In this document: positions 9,036 to 18,239 of the stretch, one piece after another
Position numbering within the stretch: position 1 is the first letter of the stretch
Layout: every line of letters begins with the position of its first letter
DNA from: Dokdonella sp.
Lineage (GTDB): Bacteria; Pseudomonadota; Gammaproteobacteria; Xanthomonadales; Rhodanobacteraceae
NCBI GenBank assembly: GCA_024707225.1
Contig: JANQAE010000001.1
Span: forward strand, 1,612,001-1,676,000
DNA: 64,000 nucleotides
Reading direction: 5' to 3'
Notes under the pieces: generated by a model
What the model saw: the letters and a program-made list of their open reading frames with translations, nothing else
Database searches by the model: none
What the model was told of the DNA's origin: nothing
Program-made: the position numbers and the translations under genes

Positions 9036-10037
9036 ATGGGGATTCGGTTGCGGGGTTGGACCCTTGGGGGCATAGGCCTCCTGTTGGCGTGCGCCTGCGC
9101 CGCCCAGGCGACGCCCGGTTCGGCCTACGCCGAGCTGCAGCGGCACCTCGTCCAGCCCGATCAGGCCGTAGACTTCGCGGCCGCCAAGATCGCGATCGAC
9201 CGTTTGATCGACCCGAGCGTCGACGCCGCGGCCGTCCAGCGCGAGTTGGACCGGCTGACTCGCGCCGTTGCAGCCCGAACACCGGCCGGCCTGACGCCGC
9301 GCGCGCGGATGGACGTGCTCTTGTCCACGCTCTACACCGCCGGCGACTGGAACGACCATCGCCCTTTCAGCTACGACCTCGACGACCCGATGGGCCGGCG
9401 ACGCGAGAACAAGCTGCTTTCCACGTACCTGCGCACCCGTAAGGGCAACTGCGTGTCGATGCCGATTTTGGTGACGATCATCGGCCAGCGGCTCGGCCTG
9501 GTCGTGACCCTGGCGACCGGCCCCGAGCACGTGATGACCAAATTCGCCGACGGCGAAAACTGGCTGAACGTCGAAGCGACCGCCGGCGGCTACAAGTGGG
9601 ACAGCAGCTACGAACGCGACCTGGACATCGGCGCGCTCGCGCTCGAGAACGAGATCTACTTGCGGCCACTCGCCCCGCGCGAAGCGGTCGGCGTGATGGC
9701 GAGCACGCTGATGGAAGCGCTGGCCGCCAACCGCCGTGCCGACGACCTCATGGCCGTTGCAGACATGGTGCTGGCGGCCAATCCGACCGATGTCGTGGCG
9801 ATCATCCAGAAGGCCAACGCCTACTACTTGCAGCTGGAGCAGCGATACAACAGCCGGTACGCACGCCCGATCGACATTCCCCCTGCGTTGCAGGCGGACT
9901 ACGCGATGCGCAGCGCTGCGAATCTGGAATGGTTCGCCAAGGCCGAATTCCTCGGCTGGCGGCCACCGACCACGCAGAACCGAGCGAACTACCTGCAATC
10001 CGTGGACGACGAAAAACTCAAGAGGGGCTTACCGTGA
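9036..10037 (+). CDS. Secreted transglutaminase-like (SirB1-type) protein
   Basis: 333 residues. A signal peptide (GGIGLLLACACAAQA) precedes a helical domain and a transglutaminase-like core: Cys in RKGNCVSMPILV, His in TGPEHVMTKF and an acidic partner in NWLNVEA, the arrangement of SirB1-like proteins. The C-terminal third is helical and may contain TPR-like hairpins (DDLMAVADMVLAANPTDVV). Substrate unknown. Its stop overlaps the GTG start of the next gene (GTGA), so this exported enzyme and the Rhs-core protein are co-translated, which suggests a joint role outside the cytoplasm. Confidence 0.75.
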   Translation: MGIRLRGWTLGGIGLLLACACAAQATPGSAYAELQRHLVQPDQAVDFAAAKIAIDRLIDPSVDAAAVQRELDRLTRAVAARTPAGLTPRARMDVLLSTLYTAGDWNDHRPFSYDLDDPMGRRRENKLLSTYLRTRKGNCVSMPILVTIIGQRLGLVVTLATGPEHVMTKFADGENWLNVEATAGGYKWDSSYERDLDIGALALENEIYLRPLAPREAVGVMASTLMEALAANRRADDLMAVADMVLAANPTDVVAIIQKANAYYLQLEQRYNSRYARPIDIPPALQADYAMRSAANLEWFAKAEFLGWRPPTTQNRANYLQSVDDEKLKRGLP

Positions 10038-10756
10038 AGAAGCAAATCGTGGCGGCAGGCGCAATGGTGTGCCTGGTGGCGGGCGTTGCGCAGGCCCGCT
10101 TCGTGTCGGTGGACCCGGTGAAGGCCAATCCCAACAACGGCCAGAACTTCAATCGCTACCAGTACGGCAACAACAACCCGTACAAGTTCGTCGATCCGGA
10201 CGGGCGTCGCTCCGTGGTCAAGGATGGGCAGATTTACATTCAGCCCGAGAACGCGTCCGTGCCCGCCCTCGCGCCCTTCCCGAACACCGTGGGCGCGACC
10301 GGCGTCAGCCCGTCCGATCGGTCCTTCCACACATACGACGTGCAGACCAACAGCGCGCTCTCGGGCGCCCAGGCCGGCGAAGGGTTCAGGACCAACCCGA
10401 CGCCCGGCAACGACAGTCCTGCCAGCCCCACCGGCACGCGCAACAACGTCGGACCGATTCCGACGGCGGGCGAGAACAACTACGTGCGCTCGTTCTCCGT
10501 GGCCTCGCCCGACCCCGCACGGTTTACCGACGTGACCGTGAACTACACGGTCGCGGGCGAGCACGGTCTGGCCGAAGGCTTCGTGATGCGCTACGGCGAG
10601 ATCGGCGACGGCGGTACCGTCCTGCGCAGCTACGGCGAAGGCAACAACTGGCGGCAGAACCCCGCGCTGGAGAACATCCCGCGGATCGGCTGGGGGGGAC
10701 AGGTCGAAAAGGTGTGGCAGCAGAATCACCAAGAAATCATCAACGGAGCGCGTTGA
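10034..10756 (+). CDS. Orphan secreted Rhs-core protein
   Basis: 240 residues from GTG. A signal peptide (KQIVAAGAMVCLVAGVAQA) leads directly into the terminal RHS-associated core motif (FVSVDPVKANPNNGQ, then YQYGNNNPYKFVDPDGR, about residues 23-57). That motif normally ends a protein of over 1000 residues just before a C-terminal toxin; here no YD repeats precede it. The remaining about 180 residues are unlike any domain I recognise. It may be a free-standing effector module with its own secretion signal, or a structural protein. The adjacent small membrane protein would fit an immunity role, but that is inference. Confidence 0.65.
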   Translation: MKKQIVAAGAMVCLVAGVAQARFVSVDPVKANPNNGQNFNRYQYGNNNPYKFVDPDGRRSVVKDGQIYIQPENASVPALAPFPNTVGATGVSPSDRSFHTYDVQTNSALSGAQAGEGFRTNPTPGNDSPASPTGTRNNVGPIPTAGENNYVRSFSVASPDPARFTDVTVNYTVAGEHGLAEGFVMRYGEIGDGGTVLRSYGEGNNWRQNPALENIPRIGWGGQVEKVWQQNHQEIINGAR

Positions 10757-10762
10757 GACGTG

Positions 10763-11140
10763 ATGAGCAGACGAACCGCCCTGCTGCTGTTCCTGGTCAG
10801 CGCTGTGCTCGCGCTGGCCGTCCACTACTTCATGTTTGAAATGACCTATTTGTGGTACGTGCAGGTCGAACAAGCGCGCCTCATGCGCGGCATCTATGCC
10901 GCCGTCGTTGCGGTCATCCTCCTGCTGTGGGCACTGTTTCCTTCGCGGATTGCGGTGGGACTGGTGGGCCTGGCCGGCCTGTACTTCCCGCACCTGATTT
11001 TTGCCAGTGATGCCCGTCCGCTGCTGGGCCGCGAGATCACCCTGGGAGGCTTGGCGGTGACTTTGGTCAGCGTCGCCCTGCTGGTCGTCGCCACGCAATT
11101 CCGGATCATGTGGAAGCGAAGCGCACGGCGTCACGGTTGA
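10763..11140 (+). CDS. Small four-helix membrane protein, possible partner of the Rhs-core protein
   Basis: 125 residues from ATG 10763 (a GTG at 10760 is also possible). Four hydrophobic segments are visible: LLLFLVSAVLALAVHYFM, IYAAVVAVILLLWALF, IAVGLVGLAGLYFPHLI and LAVTLVSVALLVVATQF, with a basic tail RIMWKRSARRHG. It starts 6 bp after the Rhs-core gene, so it belongs to the same operon. No family recognised. An immunity function against a membrane-acting effector is a reasonable guess from position and topology only. Confidence 0.6.
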   Translation: MSRRTALLLFLVSAVLALAVHYFMFEMTYLWYVQVEQARLMRGIYAAVVAVILLLWALFPSRIAVGLVGLAGLYFPHLIFASDARPLLGREITLGGLAVTLVSVALLVVATQFRIMWKRSARRHG

Positions 11141-11161
11141 GCGCCCCGACCGCATTGATTC

Positions 11162-12472
11162 CTAGAATCCGTACTTCACTGAGGCACGCCAAAATTGCAT
11201 GTACGGGACTTGCAGGAGTCGTGCGGTTTCGGCCTTGCTGTGTCCCTTCTTGCGCAGCTTCCGTGCCTGCGGCAGCCACGCGGGGGTGTCGCGAGGCTTC
11301 TTCTGCGGCTTCAACTTGGCCTCATGGGGTGTGCGAACGACAACTCCCTTGAACAATGTCATCTCGATTTCGTCGGGATAGACGGTGACGCGGCGAACAA
11401 TCCCACGCAGGTATTCGGCCCTGTCGTGCTGGGATTGGCTTTCAAGCGACATCCCCGTGATCCGGTCGATCAGCGCGATCAGCGCGTCCTCCAGTGGCTT
11501 GGCGCGGTATCGATCCTGGCACGTCGTGCCCTCGCCATAGCGATCAATTCGCGGGACGTAGTAACGGTAGAGCGCGTTGTTTCGGGGGACGCGGACGTGA
11601 ATGAGTGCCCGGCCGGTCTCGTTGAAAATCAAGCCTTGCAGCACACTGATGAAAGGATAGGGATTCTTGGCTGATCGCCGCCGCCCGCTTTCCGCCATGA
11701 TTTTTTGCGTCGAACGCCACGTCTTCTCCGAAATGATCGCCTGATGCCGGCCAGGATGCGGCTGGCCTCGGTGAACAAGATCACCGCAGTACAGGCGGCT
11801 ACGCAGCAGCCTCGTCACTCCTGCCCTCGTCAGTGGACGGCCGTATTGGTTGCGAAAGCCTTTTCGGTTCATTTCGTTTGCCAGCAACCGGGCCGATCCG
11901 ATCGCGGCATAGCGCCGGTGGGCATAACGGATGATGCCAGCCTCGGTCTCATCGACACTCAAGCATCCCCTCTCGACTTGGTAGCCGAAGGGACGGCGAC
12001 CGTGCATCCACAGCCCGCGCTGGCGGGCGCCGGCGAACCAGTCGCGCAGGCGTTCGCCTGTCAGCTCGCGCTCGAACTGCGCGAAGGACAGCAGAATGTT
12101 GAGTATCAGCTTGCCAATGCTGGTCGCCGTGTTGAAGGATTGGGTGACAGAAACGAAGGTGACGTCGTGCGCCTCGAACATTGACACTAGATTTAGAAAG
12201 TCGCGAAGCGAACGCGACAAGCGGTCGATCTTGTAGATGACGATCGTGTCGACGGCACGCTCCTGGACCTGGGTGAGGAGGGCCTGCAGTGCGGGTCGTT
12301 TGAGCGTGCCGCCCGAGTAACCGCCGTCGTCGTAGTGCTCGGGCAGTAGGTACCAGCCCTCGAAGGCCTGGCTCGCGATGTAGGCAGTACAAAGTTCGCG
12401 TTGAACTTGCAGCGAACTGAGTTGCGGGTCGGTCTCGTCGGCCGACTTGCGGGTATAGATGACGCAGCGCAT
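11162..12472 (-). CDS. Large serine recombinase
   Basis: 436 residues from ATG 12472 (MRCVIYTRKS). The resolvase domain shows the catalytic Ser at about residue 10 (YTRKS), YDDGGYSGG, and DRLSRSLRDF. A recombinase domain (RRPFGYQVERG to LYCGDLVHRGQPHPGRH), a coiled region and a C-terminal tail follow. Such enzymes integrate and excise phages or elements and can also invert DNA. No other mobility genes, transposon ends or phage genes flank it, so it is a solitary recombinase or the remnant of a small island. Upstream in-frame methionines (12571, 12520) give tails without family resemblance. Confidence 0.88.
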   Translation of the reverse strand: MRCVIYTRKSADETDPQLSSLQVQRELCTAYIASQAFEGWYLLPEHYDDGGYSGGTLKRPALQALLTQVQERAVDTIVIYKIDRLSRSLRDFLNLVSMFEAHDVTFVSVTQSFNTATSIGKLILNILLSFAQFERELTGERLRDWFAGARQRGLWMHGRRPFGYQVERGCLSVDETEAGIIRYAHRRYAAIGSARLLANEMNRKGFRNQYGRPLTRAGVTRLLRSRLYCGDLVHRGQPHPGRHQAIISEKTWRSTQKIMAESGRRRSAKNPYPFISVLQGLIFNETGRALIHVRVPRNNALYRYYVPRIDRYGEGTTCQDRYRAKPLEDALIALIDRITGMSLESQSQHDRAEYLRGIVRRVTVYPDEIEMTLFKGVVVRTPHEAKLKPQKKPRDTPAWLPQARKLRKKGHSKAETARLLQVPYMQFWRASVKYGF

Positions 12473-12882
12473 GGGGTGCTCGGGCAAAAGAAGGCGGGCA
12501 TGCCCAGCATTGGCTGGCATGTTCTTCGACTTGTTCTTGCTCGTTTCAACCCACGCGCTCATGCGCGACAATCACGCCGCCCTGCGTTCCGAGGGCACCG
12601 CAATTGTGCGCGAGAGGCCACGCGTACGCATGCAGCATCCGTTTACAGGCCCTTTACCAGGCGTTTACAGACCCTATCGTTACGGTATCGAACGCATCGT
12701 CTCGGCGCTCGGGTGCGAAAAGGGACGTCATTGCGCGGCGGCGATGGTATGCTCGCCATGCAGGCATTTCAGCCTCGTTCGGCGTCCCGCTGACCACACG
12801 CGGCGGCTCCGGTCGATAGCCGACAGGCGGTGCCCGCGCGATCGCGCGCTTGTGATCGCGGGCCTGGTGTAGGTCGTCGGCC
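12473..12882. other. Intergenic region with GTTTACAG direct repeats
   Basis: No convincing gene. Two copies of GTTTACAGNCCCT lie near 12639-12652 and 12662-12675, upstream of the winged-helix regulator gene. They resemble, in reverse orientation, the GTAAACCG repeats downstream of that gene (14865-14904), so they are candidate operators. The attachment site of the serine recombinase could also lie here, but I see no clear core repeat. Confidence 0.35.
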
Positions 12883-14868
12883 ATGAATGAATCTGCTTGT
12901 CGCTACCGCTTCGGCGAGTATTCCCTGATCCCCGCACGTCGCGAGCTGACGCATGCGGGCCGGCGTCTCTCGGTCCAGCCCAAGGTGTTCGACACGCTGG
13001 CCTATCTGCTGTGGCATCGCGATCGCGCCGTCGGCCGCGACGAGCTGGTCGCCGCGGTGTGGGGGCGCGTGGACGTCTCCGACAATGTGCTATCCCAAAT
13101 CGTCGGTCGCGCGCGACAGGCGGTCGGTGACTCGGGCGAGGAACAGCAAGCGATCTTCACCCTGCCCCGCTTCGGCTACCAGTGGGTGCGCGAGGTCGAG
13201 GTGACACCGGCGATCGCCGAGCCAACCGCCGACAGCGCGCCACCTCTGCGCCGTCACCGGCTGCTCGCGACCGCGGCGCTGGCCGTCCTGGGCCTGGCGG
13301 CGATCGCGGCGATCGCCTTCGTCGCGGCTGGCGGCCCTCGAGACGGCAGCGCGGTCGCGTCCCTCGATCCGGCGGACCTGGCCGATGCGCCGGTCCGCGA
13401 CCGTGTGGCGGCGCTGCGCCGCGCGCTGGCGCTGGACCAGCTCGATCCTGCGCGCGCGATCTACCGGACGTTTGCGGACCAGGACCGCATCGATCCCGCC
13501 GTGCGCGACGCCGCGGCCATGCTCGCCTTGCAGGAAGGACGCGCCGACGAAGCGCTGGCCGCGTTCACCGCGCTGCTGGCAGACCTCGGCGAACACGGCG
13601 ACCGGCTGCAGGTCGGTCAGGCGTTGTACGGCGCCGGGCGAGCGGCCGCGCGCAGCGACCACAAGGACGATGCACAGCGCTACTACGAACAGGCGATCGG
13701 CGCGCTGGACGCCTTGACCGCGCCGGAAGCGCGCGCGGTCCGTGGGCGCGCCTGGACCAGCCTCGGACGACTGCTGTTCGACCGTGGCGCGCTGGACGCG
13801 GCCGAGCACGCCTACACGCAGGCCGGTGCGGCGCTCGAGGGCACCGGCGATCGGGCTGCGCTGGCGCAGTGGGAAAGCAATACCGGCGTGCTGCTGATCG
13901 GCCGGTATCGGCACGGCGAAGCGCTCCCGCGATTCGAGCGTGCCGCCGCCCTGGCAGCGCAGGCCGACGACGTGAGCGGCGAAGCCCGCGCGCGCATGAA
14001 CCTGGCCAACGTGCAGCTGGTGCTGTTGCAGCCGGCCGCCGCGCTTGCGTCCGAACCGCGCCTGCGCGCGCTACGCGAGCGCATCGGCGATCCGTGGCTG
14101 GCCGGCAACGTCGATCTGGTCCGGGCCAGGGTATTGATCGCCAATGGCCGCCTAAGCGACGCGGACGTCGTCTTGCAGGGGCATGCGGGCCGACCGAACC
14201 CGGCCGAACCCGCGCTGACGGCCTTCCGGGACGTCGTGGCCGCCGAACTGGCCTTTGCGCGCGGCGCCCTCGATGCAGGTTCGGACCACGCGACGGCCGC
14301 ACTGGCCTCGCCGTGGTACGCGCCTGAGAACGGCCTGGCCGCGTATGCGCGTTATCGCCTGTTGATGGCCCGGCAAGCGCTCGGCGACGCCGCCGGCCTG
14401 GCGGATGTCGCCGCCGCGGCCGATGCGCAGCGCCGCGAACGTCCGGCCGAGCCAATGGTCCGGCTATACGCGATGCTGGCGCAGGGCGAAGCGGCCGCGG
14501 CCACCGGCGACCTGGCGGCGGCGCGTGCGGACTTCGCGCAGGCCCTCGCCCAGGCCGAGACCAATGGCGTGCCGTTCGACCTGGTGCAGGCCGCCGATGC
14601 CTATGCCCGGTTCCTGGTGCAGCACGGCGCCACGGCGGAGGCCGGCCCGCTGGCCGGGCGGCTCGCCGCCTGGGCCGAGCACGACTACGGCGCCTCGCTC
14701 GCGCAGCTGGCCGTCTACCACGCGGCCGGCGACGACGCCTGGCAGCCGGTCTTGGAGAGGACACAACGCTTGGCCGGCGAGCGGGTCATTCCGCCGGCGC
14801 TGACCACCCGGCCCGTCGGCGTCGGTGCGGCCGGCGAACGCGTGCTGGTGGCCGGACACGGGCTGTAA
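12883..14868 (+). CDS. Winged-helix (OmpR/CadC-type) transmembrane regulator with TPR repeats
   Basis: 661 residues. Residues 1-105 form a Trans_reg_C winged helix (FGEYSLIPARRELTHAG, VFDTLAYLLWHRDRAVGRDELVAAVWG, TLPRFGYQWVREV). One membrane helix follows (about residues 123-147, LLATAALAVLGLAAIAAIAF), then a long Ala-rich helical domain of TPR hairpins (for example RAAALAAQADDVSGEARARMNLANVQLVLL). CadC/ToxR-like proteins bind DNA from the membrane and sense outside the cytoplasm. The signal is unknown. Likely targets are itself and neighbouring genes carrying GTAAAC-type repeats. Confidence 0.85.
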   Translation: MNESACRYRFGEYSLIPARRELTHAGRRLSVQPKVFDTLAYLLWHRDRAVGRDELVAAVWGRVDVSDNVLSQIVGRARQAVGDSGEEQQAIFTLPRFGYQWVREVEVTPAIAEPTADSAPPLRRHRLLATAALAVLGLAAIAAIAFVAAGGPRDGSAVASLDPADLADAPVRDRVAALRRALALDQLDPARAIYRTFADQDRIDPAVRDAAAMLALQEGRADEALAAFTALLADLGEHGDRLQVGQALYGAGRAAARSDHKDDAQRYYEQAIGALDALTAPEARAVRGRAWTSLGRLLFDRGALDAAEHAYTQAGAALEGTGDRAALAQWESNTGVLLIGRYRHGEALPRFERAAALAAQADDVSGEARARMNLANVQLVLLQPAAALASEPRLRALRERIGDPWLAGNVDLVRARVLIANGRLSDADVVLQGHAGRPNPAEPALTAFRDVVAAELAFARGALDAGSDHATAALASPWYAPENGLAAYARYRLLMARQALGDAAGLADVAAAADAQRRERPAEPMVRLYAMLAQGEAAAATGDLAAARADFAQALAQAETNGVPFDLVQAADAYARFLVQHGATAEAGPLAGRLAAWAEHDYGASLAQLAVYHAAGDDAWQPVLERTQRLAGERVIPPALTTRPVGVGAAGERVLVAGHGL

Positions 14869-14904
14869 ACCGTCCGTACACCGCGCGTAAACCGACCGTA
14901 CACC
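14865..14904. repeat. Two 18-bp direct repeats, GTAAACCGNCCGTACACC
   Basis: Copies at 14865-14882 and 14887-14904 differ at one base and have a 22-bp period, two helical turns, as expected for a dimeric regulator. They span the stop of the winged-helix gene and lie about 60 bp upstream of the DUF1566 gene. They are candidate binding sites of that regulator. Confidence 0.5.
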
Positions 14905-14964
14905 CGGCCGTGGACCGGCTCTACGACACTCGACCGATCCCAGGTTGACCGAGGTAGCGTGCGC

Positions 14965-16353
14965 ATGATCGTCGATCGGAAACTGTTCTCTGACAGCATG
15001 CTGCCGGCGCTCCGCCGCGCGCTCGTCCTGGCACTCGCGGTCGGCGCCTCGACCTGCCTTGGGGCCGACGCGATCGGCGTGCTTCCCGACACCGGCCAGA
15101 CGACGTGCTTCGCGCCGGACTACAGCGCCGTGCCGTGCGAGGAAGCCACCACCGGCGACGCGTCCGCATTGCCGCGGCAGGATGCCCGCTTCGGCCGGGA
15201 CGCACTCGCCGCGCTGGGCCAGCTGCCGAAGGTCGGCGGCGGCGAGTACGGGTTTGACTACACGCGGATCTGTGCGAACGGCGACGCGGAGGGAACGGGC
15301 TCTTGCCCAAACGGTCCTCCGCTGCCCGCCGACGTCGAGCATCCTGCACCGAACGACTGGGCCTGCCTGCGCGATAACGTGACCGGGCTGGTGTGGTCCC
15401 TGGGCAATGCGATCGGCACGACCTGGGCGGAAGCATCCAGTACGGCGCCTGGCAGCTTCATCCATCGCGCCAATACATCGGCGCGCTGTGGTCTGAGCGC
15501 GGGATGGCGGCTGCCCGTTCGCCGCGAGGGCTACTCGCTGATGAGCGCAGGGCGACAGCTACCGAGCGTCGAGCCGGCGTACTTTCCGATTCTCTCGACG
15601 ACGCTGACAGGCAAGAGCTTCTGGACGACCGACGTCGATATGACGTGGTATCCGGAGGCGTGGAATCATGTTGTGTTCTTCGACTGGGCCGGCACGGGCT
15701 CCTACAACTGTCGAGATGTCATCCCCGGTCATCCGAAGTGTGCTTTGCCTCCGCCTGGGAGTAACGGTCGGTGGGAATCAAGCGTGCTGCTCGTCAACGG
15801 CGTGTGGCGGTCCGCGTCACCTTCAATCAGCGAGCCGCGTTGGCAGGTTCGGGCCGACGGGCTCGCGGTGTCTGATTCTGCGACGGGCCTCATGTGGGAT
15901 CGATGCACGTGGGGCCAGACGGGTACGACGTGCGACGGCGAAGGCCAACTTTTCCGCCATTGGAACGATGCCATGCAGGTGTCGGGGCTCGCCAATCAGA
16001 TGCGCCACCGCGGCTACTATGATTGGCGAGTGCCCAATGCACGCGAGCTGGAATCGCTCGTCGAGACCGACACCGCGCGGCCCGCCATCGACGTGAACGT
16101 CTTCCCCAATACGGCGCAGGAACTCTACTGGACGTCTACGCAAAAGCCGGTTCTGCCCACAGTTAGTAATCAGGCGTGGTGTGTTGGATTCAGAGAAGGC
16201 ATTGTCGGAAACTGCATGAAAGCGGTCGATGCCAATTTGACCCCGAATCGCAGCCCCGTTCGGCTTGTTCGGGGCGGCAATCCCTATGGCATGGTGGACG
16301 CAATTGCGGAGCGTCTGTTTCTGGCCGACTTCGATGACGAAGCACATCCCTAG
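14965..16353 (+). CDS. Secreted protein with two DUF1566 (Lcl C-terminal) domains
   Basis: 462 residues from ATG 14965 (GTG 14959 and ATG 14998 are alternatives). A signal peptide (LRRALVLALAVGASTCLGADA) precedes two lectin-like DUF1566 domains. The first runs around DNVTGLVWSLGN, GWRLPVRREG and SFWTTD, the second around DSATGLMWDRC, YYDWRVPNARELESLVE and LYWTSTQ. The function of the family is unclear; it is common on secreted or surface proteins. The very end, AERLFLADFDDEAHP, resembles the tails of the trypsin-like protein at 53.4 kb and the metzincin at 59.0 kb. Candidate regulator sites precede the gene. Confidence 0.8.
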   Translation: MIVDRKLFSDSMLPALRRALVLALAVGASTCLGADAIGVLPDTGQTTCFAPDYSAVPCEEATTGDASALPRQDARFGRDALAALGQLPKVGGGEYGFDYTRICANGDAEGTGSCPNGPPLPADVEHPAPNDWACLRDNVTGLVWSLGNAIGTTWAEASSTAPGSFIHRANTSARCGLSAGWRLPVRREGYSLMSAGRQLPSVEPAYFPILSTTLTGKSFWTTDVDMTWYPEAWNHVVFFDWAGTGSYNCRDVIPGHPKCALPPPGSNGRWESSVLLVNGVWRSASPSISEPRWQVRADGLAVSDSATGLMWDRCTWGQTGTTCDGEGQLFRHWNDAMQVSGLANQMRHRGYYDWRVPNARELESLVETDTARPAIDVNVFPNTAQELYWTSTQKPVLPTVSNQAWCVGFREGIVGNCMKAVDANLTPNRSPVRLVRGGNPYGMVDAIAERLFLADFDDEAHP

Positions 16354-16384
16354 CGACGCAACGCAACGTGTCTCCACGTAGCTA

Positions 16385-16416
16385 AGCGATCGGCCGGCGG
16401 GCACCGACCGATCGCT
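16385..16416. terminator. Hairpin between convergent genes
   Basis: AGCGATCGG (16385-16393) pairs perfectly with CCGATCGCT (16408-16416) between the converging DUF1566 and protease genes. There is no strong U run, so it is a possible bidirectional terminator. Confidence 0.5.
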
Positions 16417-16429
16417 CGCATCGAAACGA

Positions 16430-17692
16430 CTACAGGTGGATCTGCAAGCCGAGCGGCGAAAGACCGATGTCATCGATGCTGGTGTAGACGCATCGACTGC
16501 CGAGCATCGTACCGGCCTTGTGGACGCCGGCCGCCAAGTTGGTATCGAACCACGGCCCGCCACTGTCGCCAGCCTGACAAGCCCCGCCCGCGGCATCGAC
16601 ACGGACGAATGAGGCATTGCAGGTGTTGGTGCCGGAGCCGATGACCACGCCCGGACCGCAGATGCTGCCGGGGTTGTAGGCCGTCGACTGCACCGTTCCG
16701 CACTTGTTGGTCGTCGCCGTCCCATATCCACACATGGTCTGGCCGACCAGCGTGGCAGCCTTGGTGAGGACGCCATTGACTGTGCGGTACGCGCCCGAGG
16801 CATAGAAGGTGGCGGCCACATTCGAGACGCCACCCGCGATCGAAGCCCAGCGGATGTCCGTGTCCGCGTCGAACTTCTGCGAGACGTAGCTGAGCGAGTG
16901 CGTCGCCCCGTCCACGCCGGTATAGGCGTAAGTGCCACTATCCGCCTGGCAGTGTCCTGCCGTCACGGTTCCGTAGGTCTTCGGCGAGGCAATGGTCTCC
17001 ACGACGAAGGCGTTGGTGCAGTACGTCAAGGTCAACCCTTGACTGAAATCGAGCCGGCCGCTGCCCTGCAGCGTCTGGTTGACCAAGGGCTCGTCGACCT
17101 GCACCACGCGCGTCGGGACGCCGAACGCGCCACCGGCGGCGCGCTGGAGATCGGCCACGCGGGGCGACTTCGCATCGCGCAGCACTTCGATCACCACCTC
17201 TCCGGTCCGTTCGTCGACGTAGCCGCTCTCCACTTCGGGCATGCGCGCCTGCAGCTTGTGGAACCCGACGTCGAACCGCTGCTGCAGGTCGGCGAGCGCG
17301 TGGTCTGCGCCGAGGACGTAGACCACCTCCAGGTTGTGTCCGCTGACGTTGTGGAACTCCGGCCGCACCGCGTCGTAGCCGGTCAGCCGCACGACCAGGC
17401 GCGACGTCGGCTCGTGCTCGATGTAGAGGCCAGCGAGCCGGTCCGCGTACTGCGTCCGCACGCGCTCGGCGATCGGCCCCGCGGCGCGCTGGATCAGCAG
17501 GCGCGCTCGGGCGGTCTCCGGCGCGATGCCGCTGGCATTCGCCACCCAGGCGGCGTCGAGGTCCAGTGCCTGCTCGGCCGAGAGCGGATTGGTCGGGGTT
17601 GAACCGGGCAGGTCGGAGGCGGCCGCCCCTGCGATGCCTGCGCCATAGAGGGCGACGCAGGCCAGCGCCAAAACTGAATGCTTGGCGTTCAT
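16430..17692 (-). CDS. Secreted S1 serine protease with long propeptide
   Basis: 420 residues. The second ATG (17692) is chosen because the AAGGAG site (17700-17705) is 7 nt from it but only 1 nt from the first ATG at 17698. A signal peptide (LALACVALYGAGIAGAAA) leads into a propeptide of about 180 residues of the alpha-lytic/S1E type (ARLLIQRAAGPIAERVRTQY, GYVDERTGEVVIEV). The chymotrypsin fold shows His in TAGHC, Asp in DADTDIRWA and Ser in GDSGGPW, with several cysteines for disulfides. It is an extracellular digestive protease. Unlike other secreted proteins here it lacks the FASGF-type tail. Confidence 0.88.
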   Translation of the reverse strand: MNAKHSVLALACVALYGAGIAGAAASDLPGSTPTNPLSAEQALDLDAAWVANASGIAPETARARLLIQRAAGPIAERVRTQYADRLAGLYIEHEPTSRLVVRLTGYDAVRPEFHNVSGHNLEVVYVLGADHALADLQQRFDVGFHKLQARMPEVESGYVDERTGEVVIEVLRDAKSPRVADLQRAAGGAFGVPTRVVQVDEPLVNQTLQGSGRLDFSQGLTLTYCTNAFVVETIASPKTYGTVTAGHCQADSGTYAYTGVDGATHSLSYVSQKFDADTDIRWASIAGGVSNVAATFYASGAYRTVNGVLTKAATLVGQTMCGYGTATTNKCGTVQSTAYNPGSICGPGVVIGSGTNTCNASFVRVDAAGGACQAGDSGGPWFDTNLAAGVHKAGTMLGSRCVYTSIDDIGLSPLGLQIHL

Positions 17693-17698
17693 CTTCAT

Positions 17699-18239
17699 GC
17701 TCCTTGGACCGGAGTCCGTGTAAACGCGCGCGTGAGTGCGCGCACGTAAAACGCTAGTGACGTATTTGTTACTTTGATGTGACATTCGAGGCCATTCATC
17801 GGCGTCAAATTCCGAAATTGGGAGCGCTATCGCGCTGCCATCGGCACGCCCCGACGAACGGTCGTCCGCGACACCGGTGCCATCAAGCGACCGCATCCTG
17901 CCGGCGGTCAGGCGGAGGAGAAGTCCTGCACGCGCGCCAGCGGTCTCCTACAGATCAAGCGGCCCCTTTGCCAGTCGCCTAGACGCCAGACTCGATGTGC
18001 CGCGAGTCACCCTCGACCCTGCTCGCCTTGCGAGATCGACACGGTGCGCTGATGAGCCGGTGACTGTCGCTTCCGCGTCGTGTAAGAAATTTCGTACAGC
18101 AATTTGCGAAATCGTCCATCGAACCGACGCACGCACCTGTGCCACAGTCCGCGCGCAGTGCTAGTTCAGGGGGATCTGTGCGTTCTGGTTGTGGGTTTCA
18201 TCAAGGTTCTCCACGCGTGCGGCATGGGGCACTTCGCGC
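17699..18239. other. Intergenic region, no gene seen
   Basis: About 540 bp upstream of the protease contain only short unsupported frames. A GTGTAAACGCGCG element near 17717-17729 resembles the GTAAAC repeats at 12.6 and 14.9 kb and could be a regulator site for the protease promoter. Confidence 0.35.

Noticed and set aside
8829-9998. Upstream extension of the sigma-factor frame
   Set aside because: It runs antisense through the transglutaminase-like gene; sigma homology begins at about 8828.
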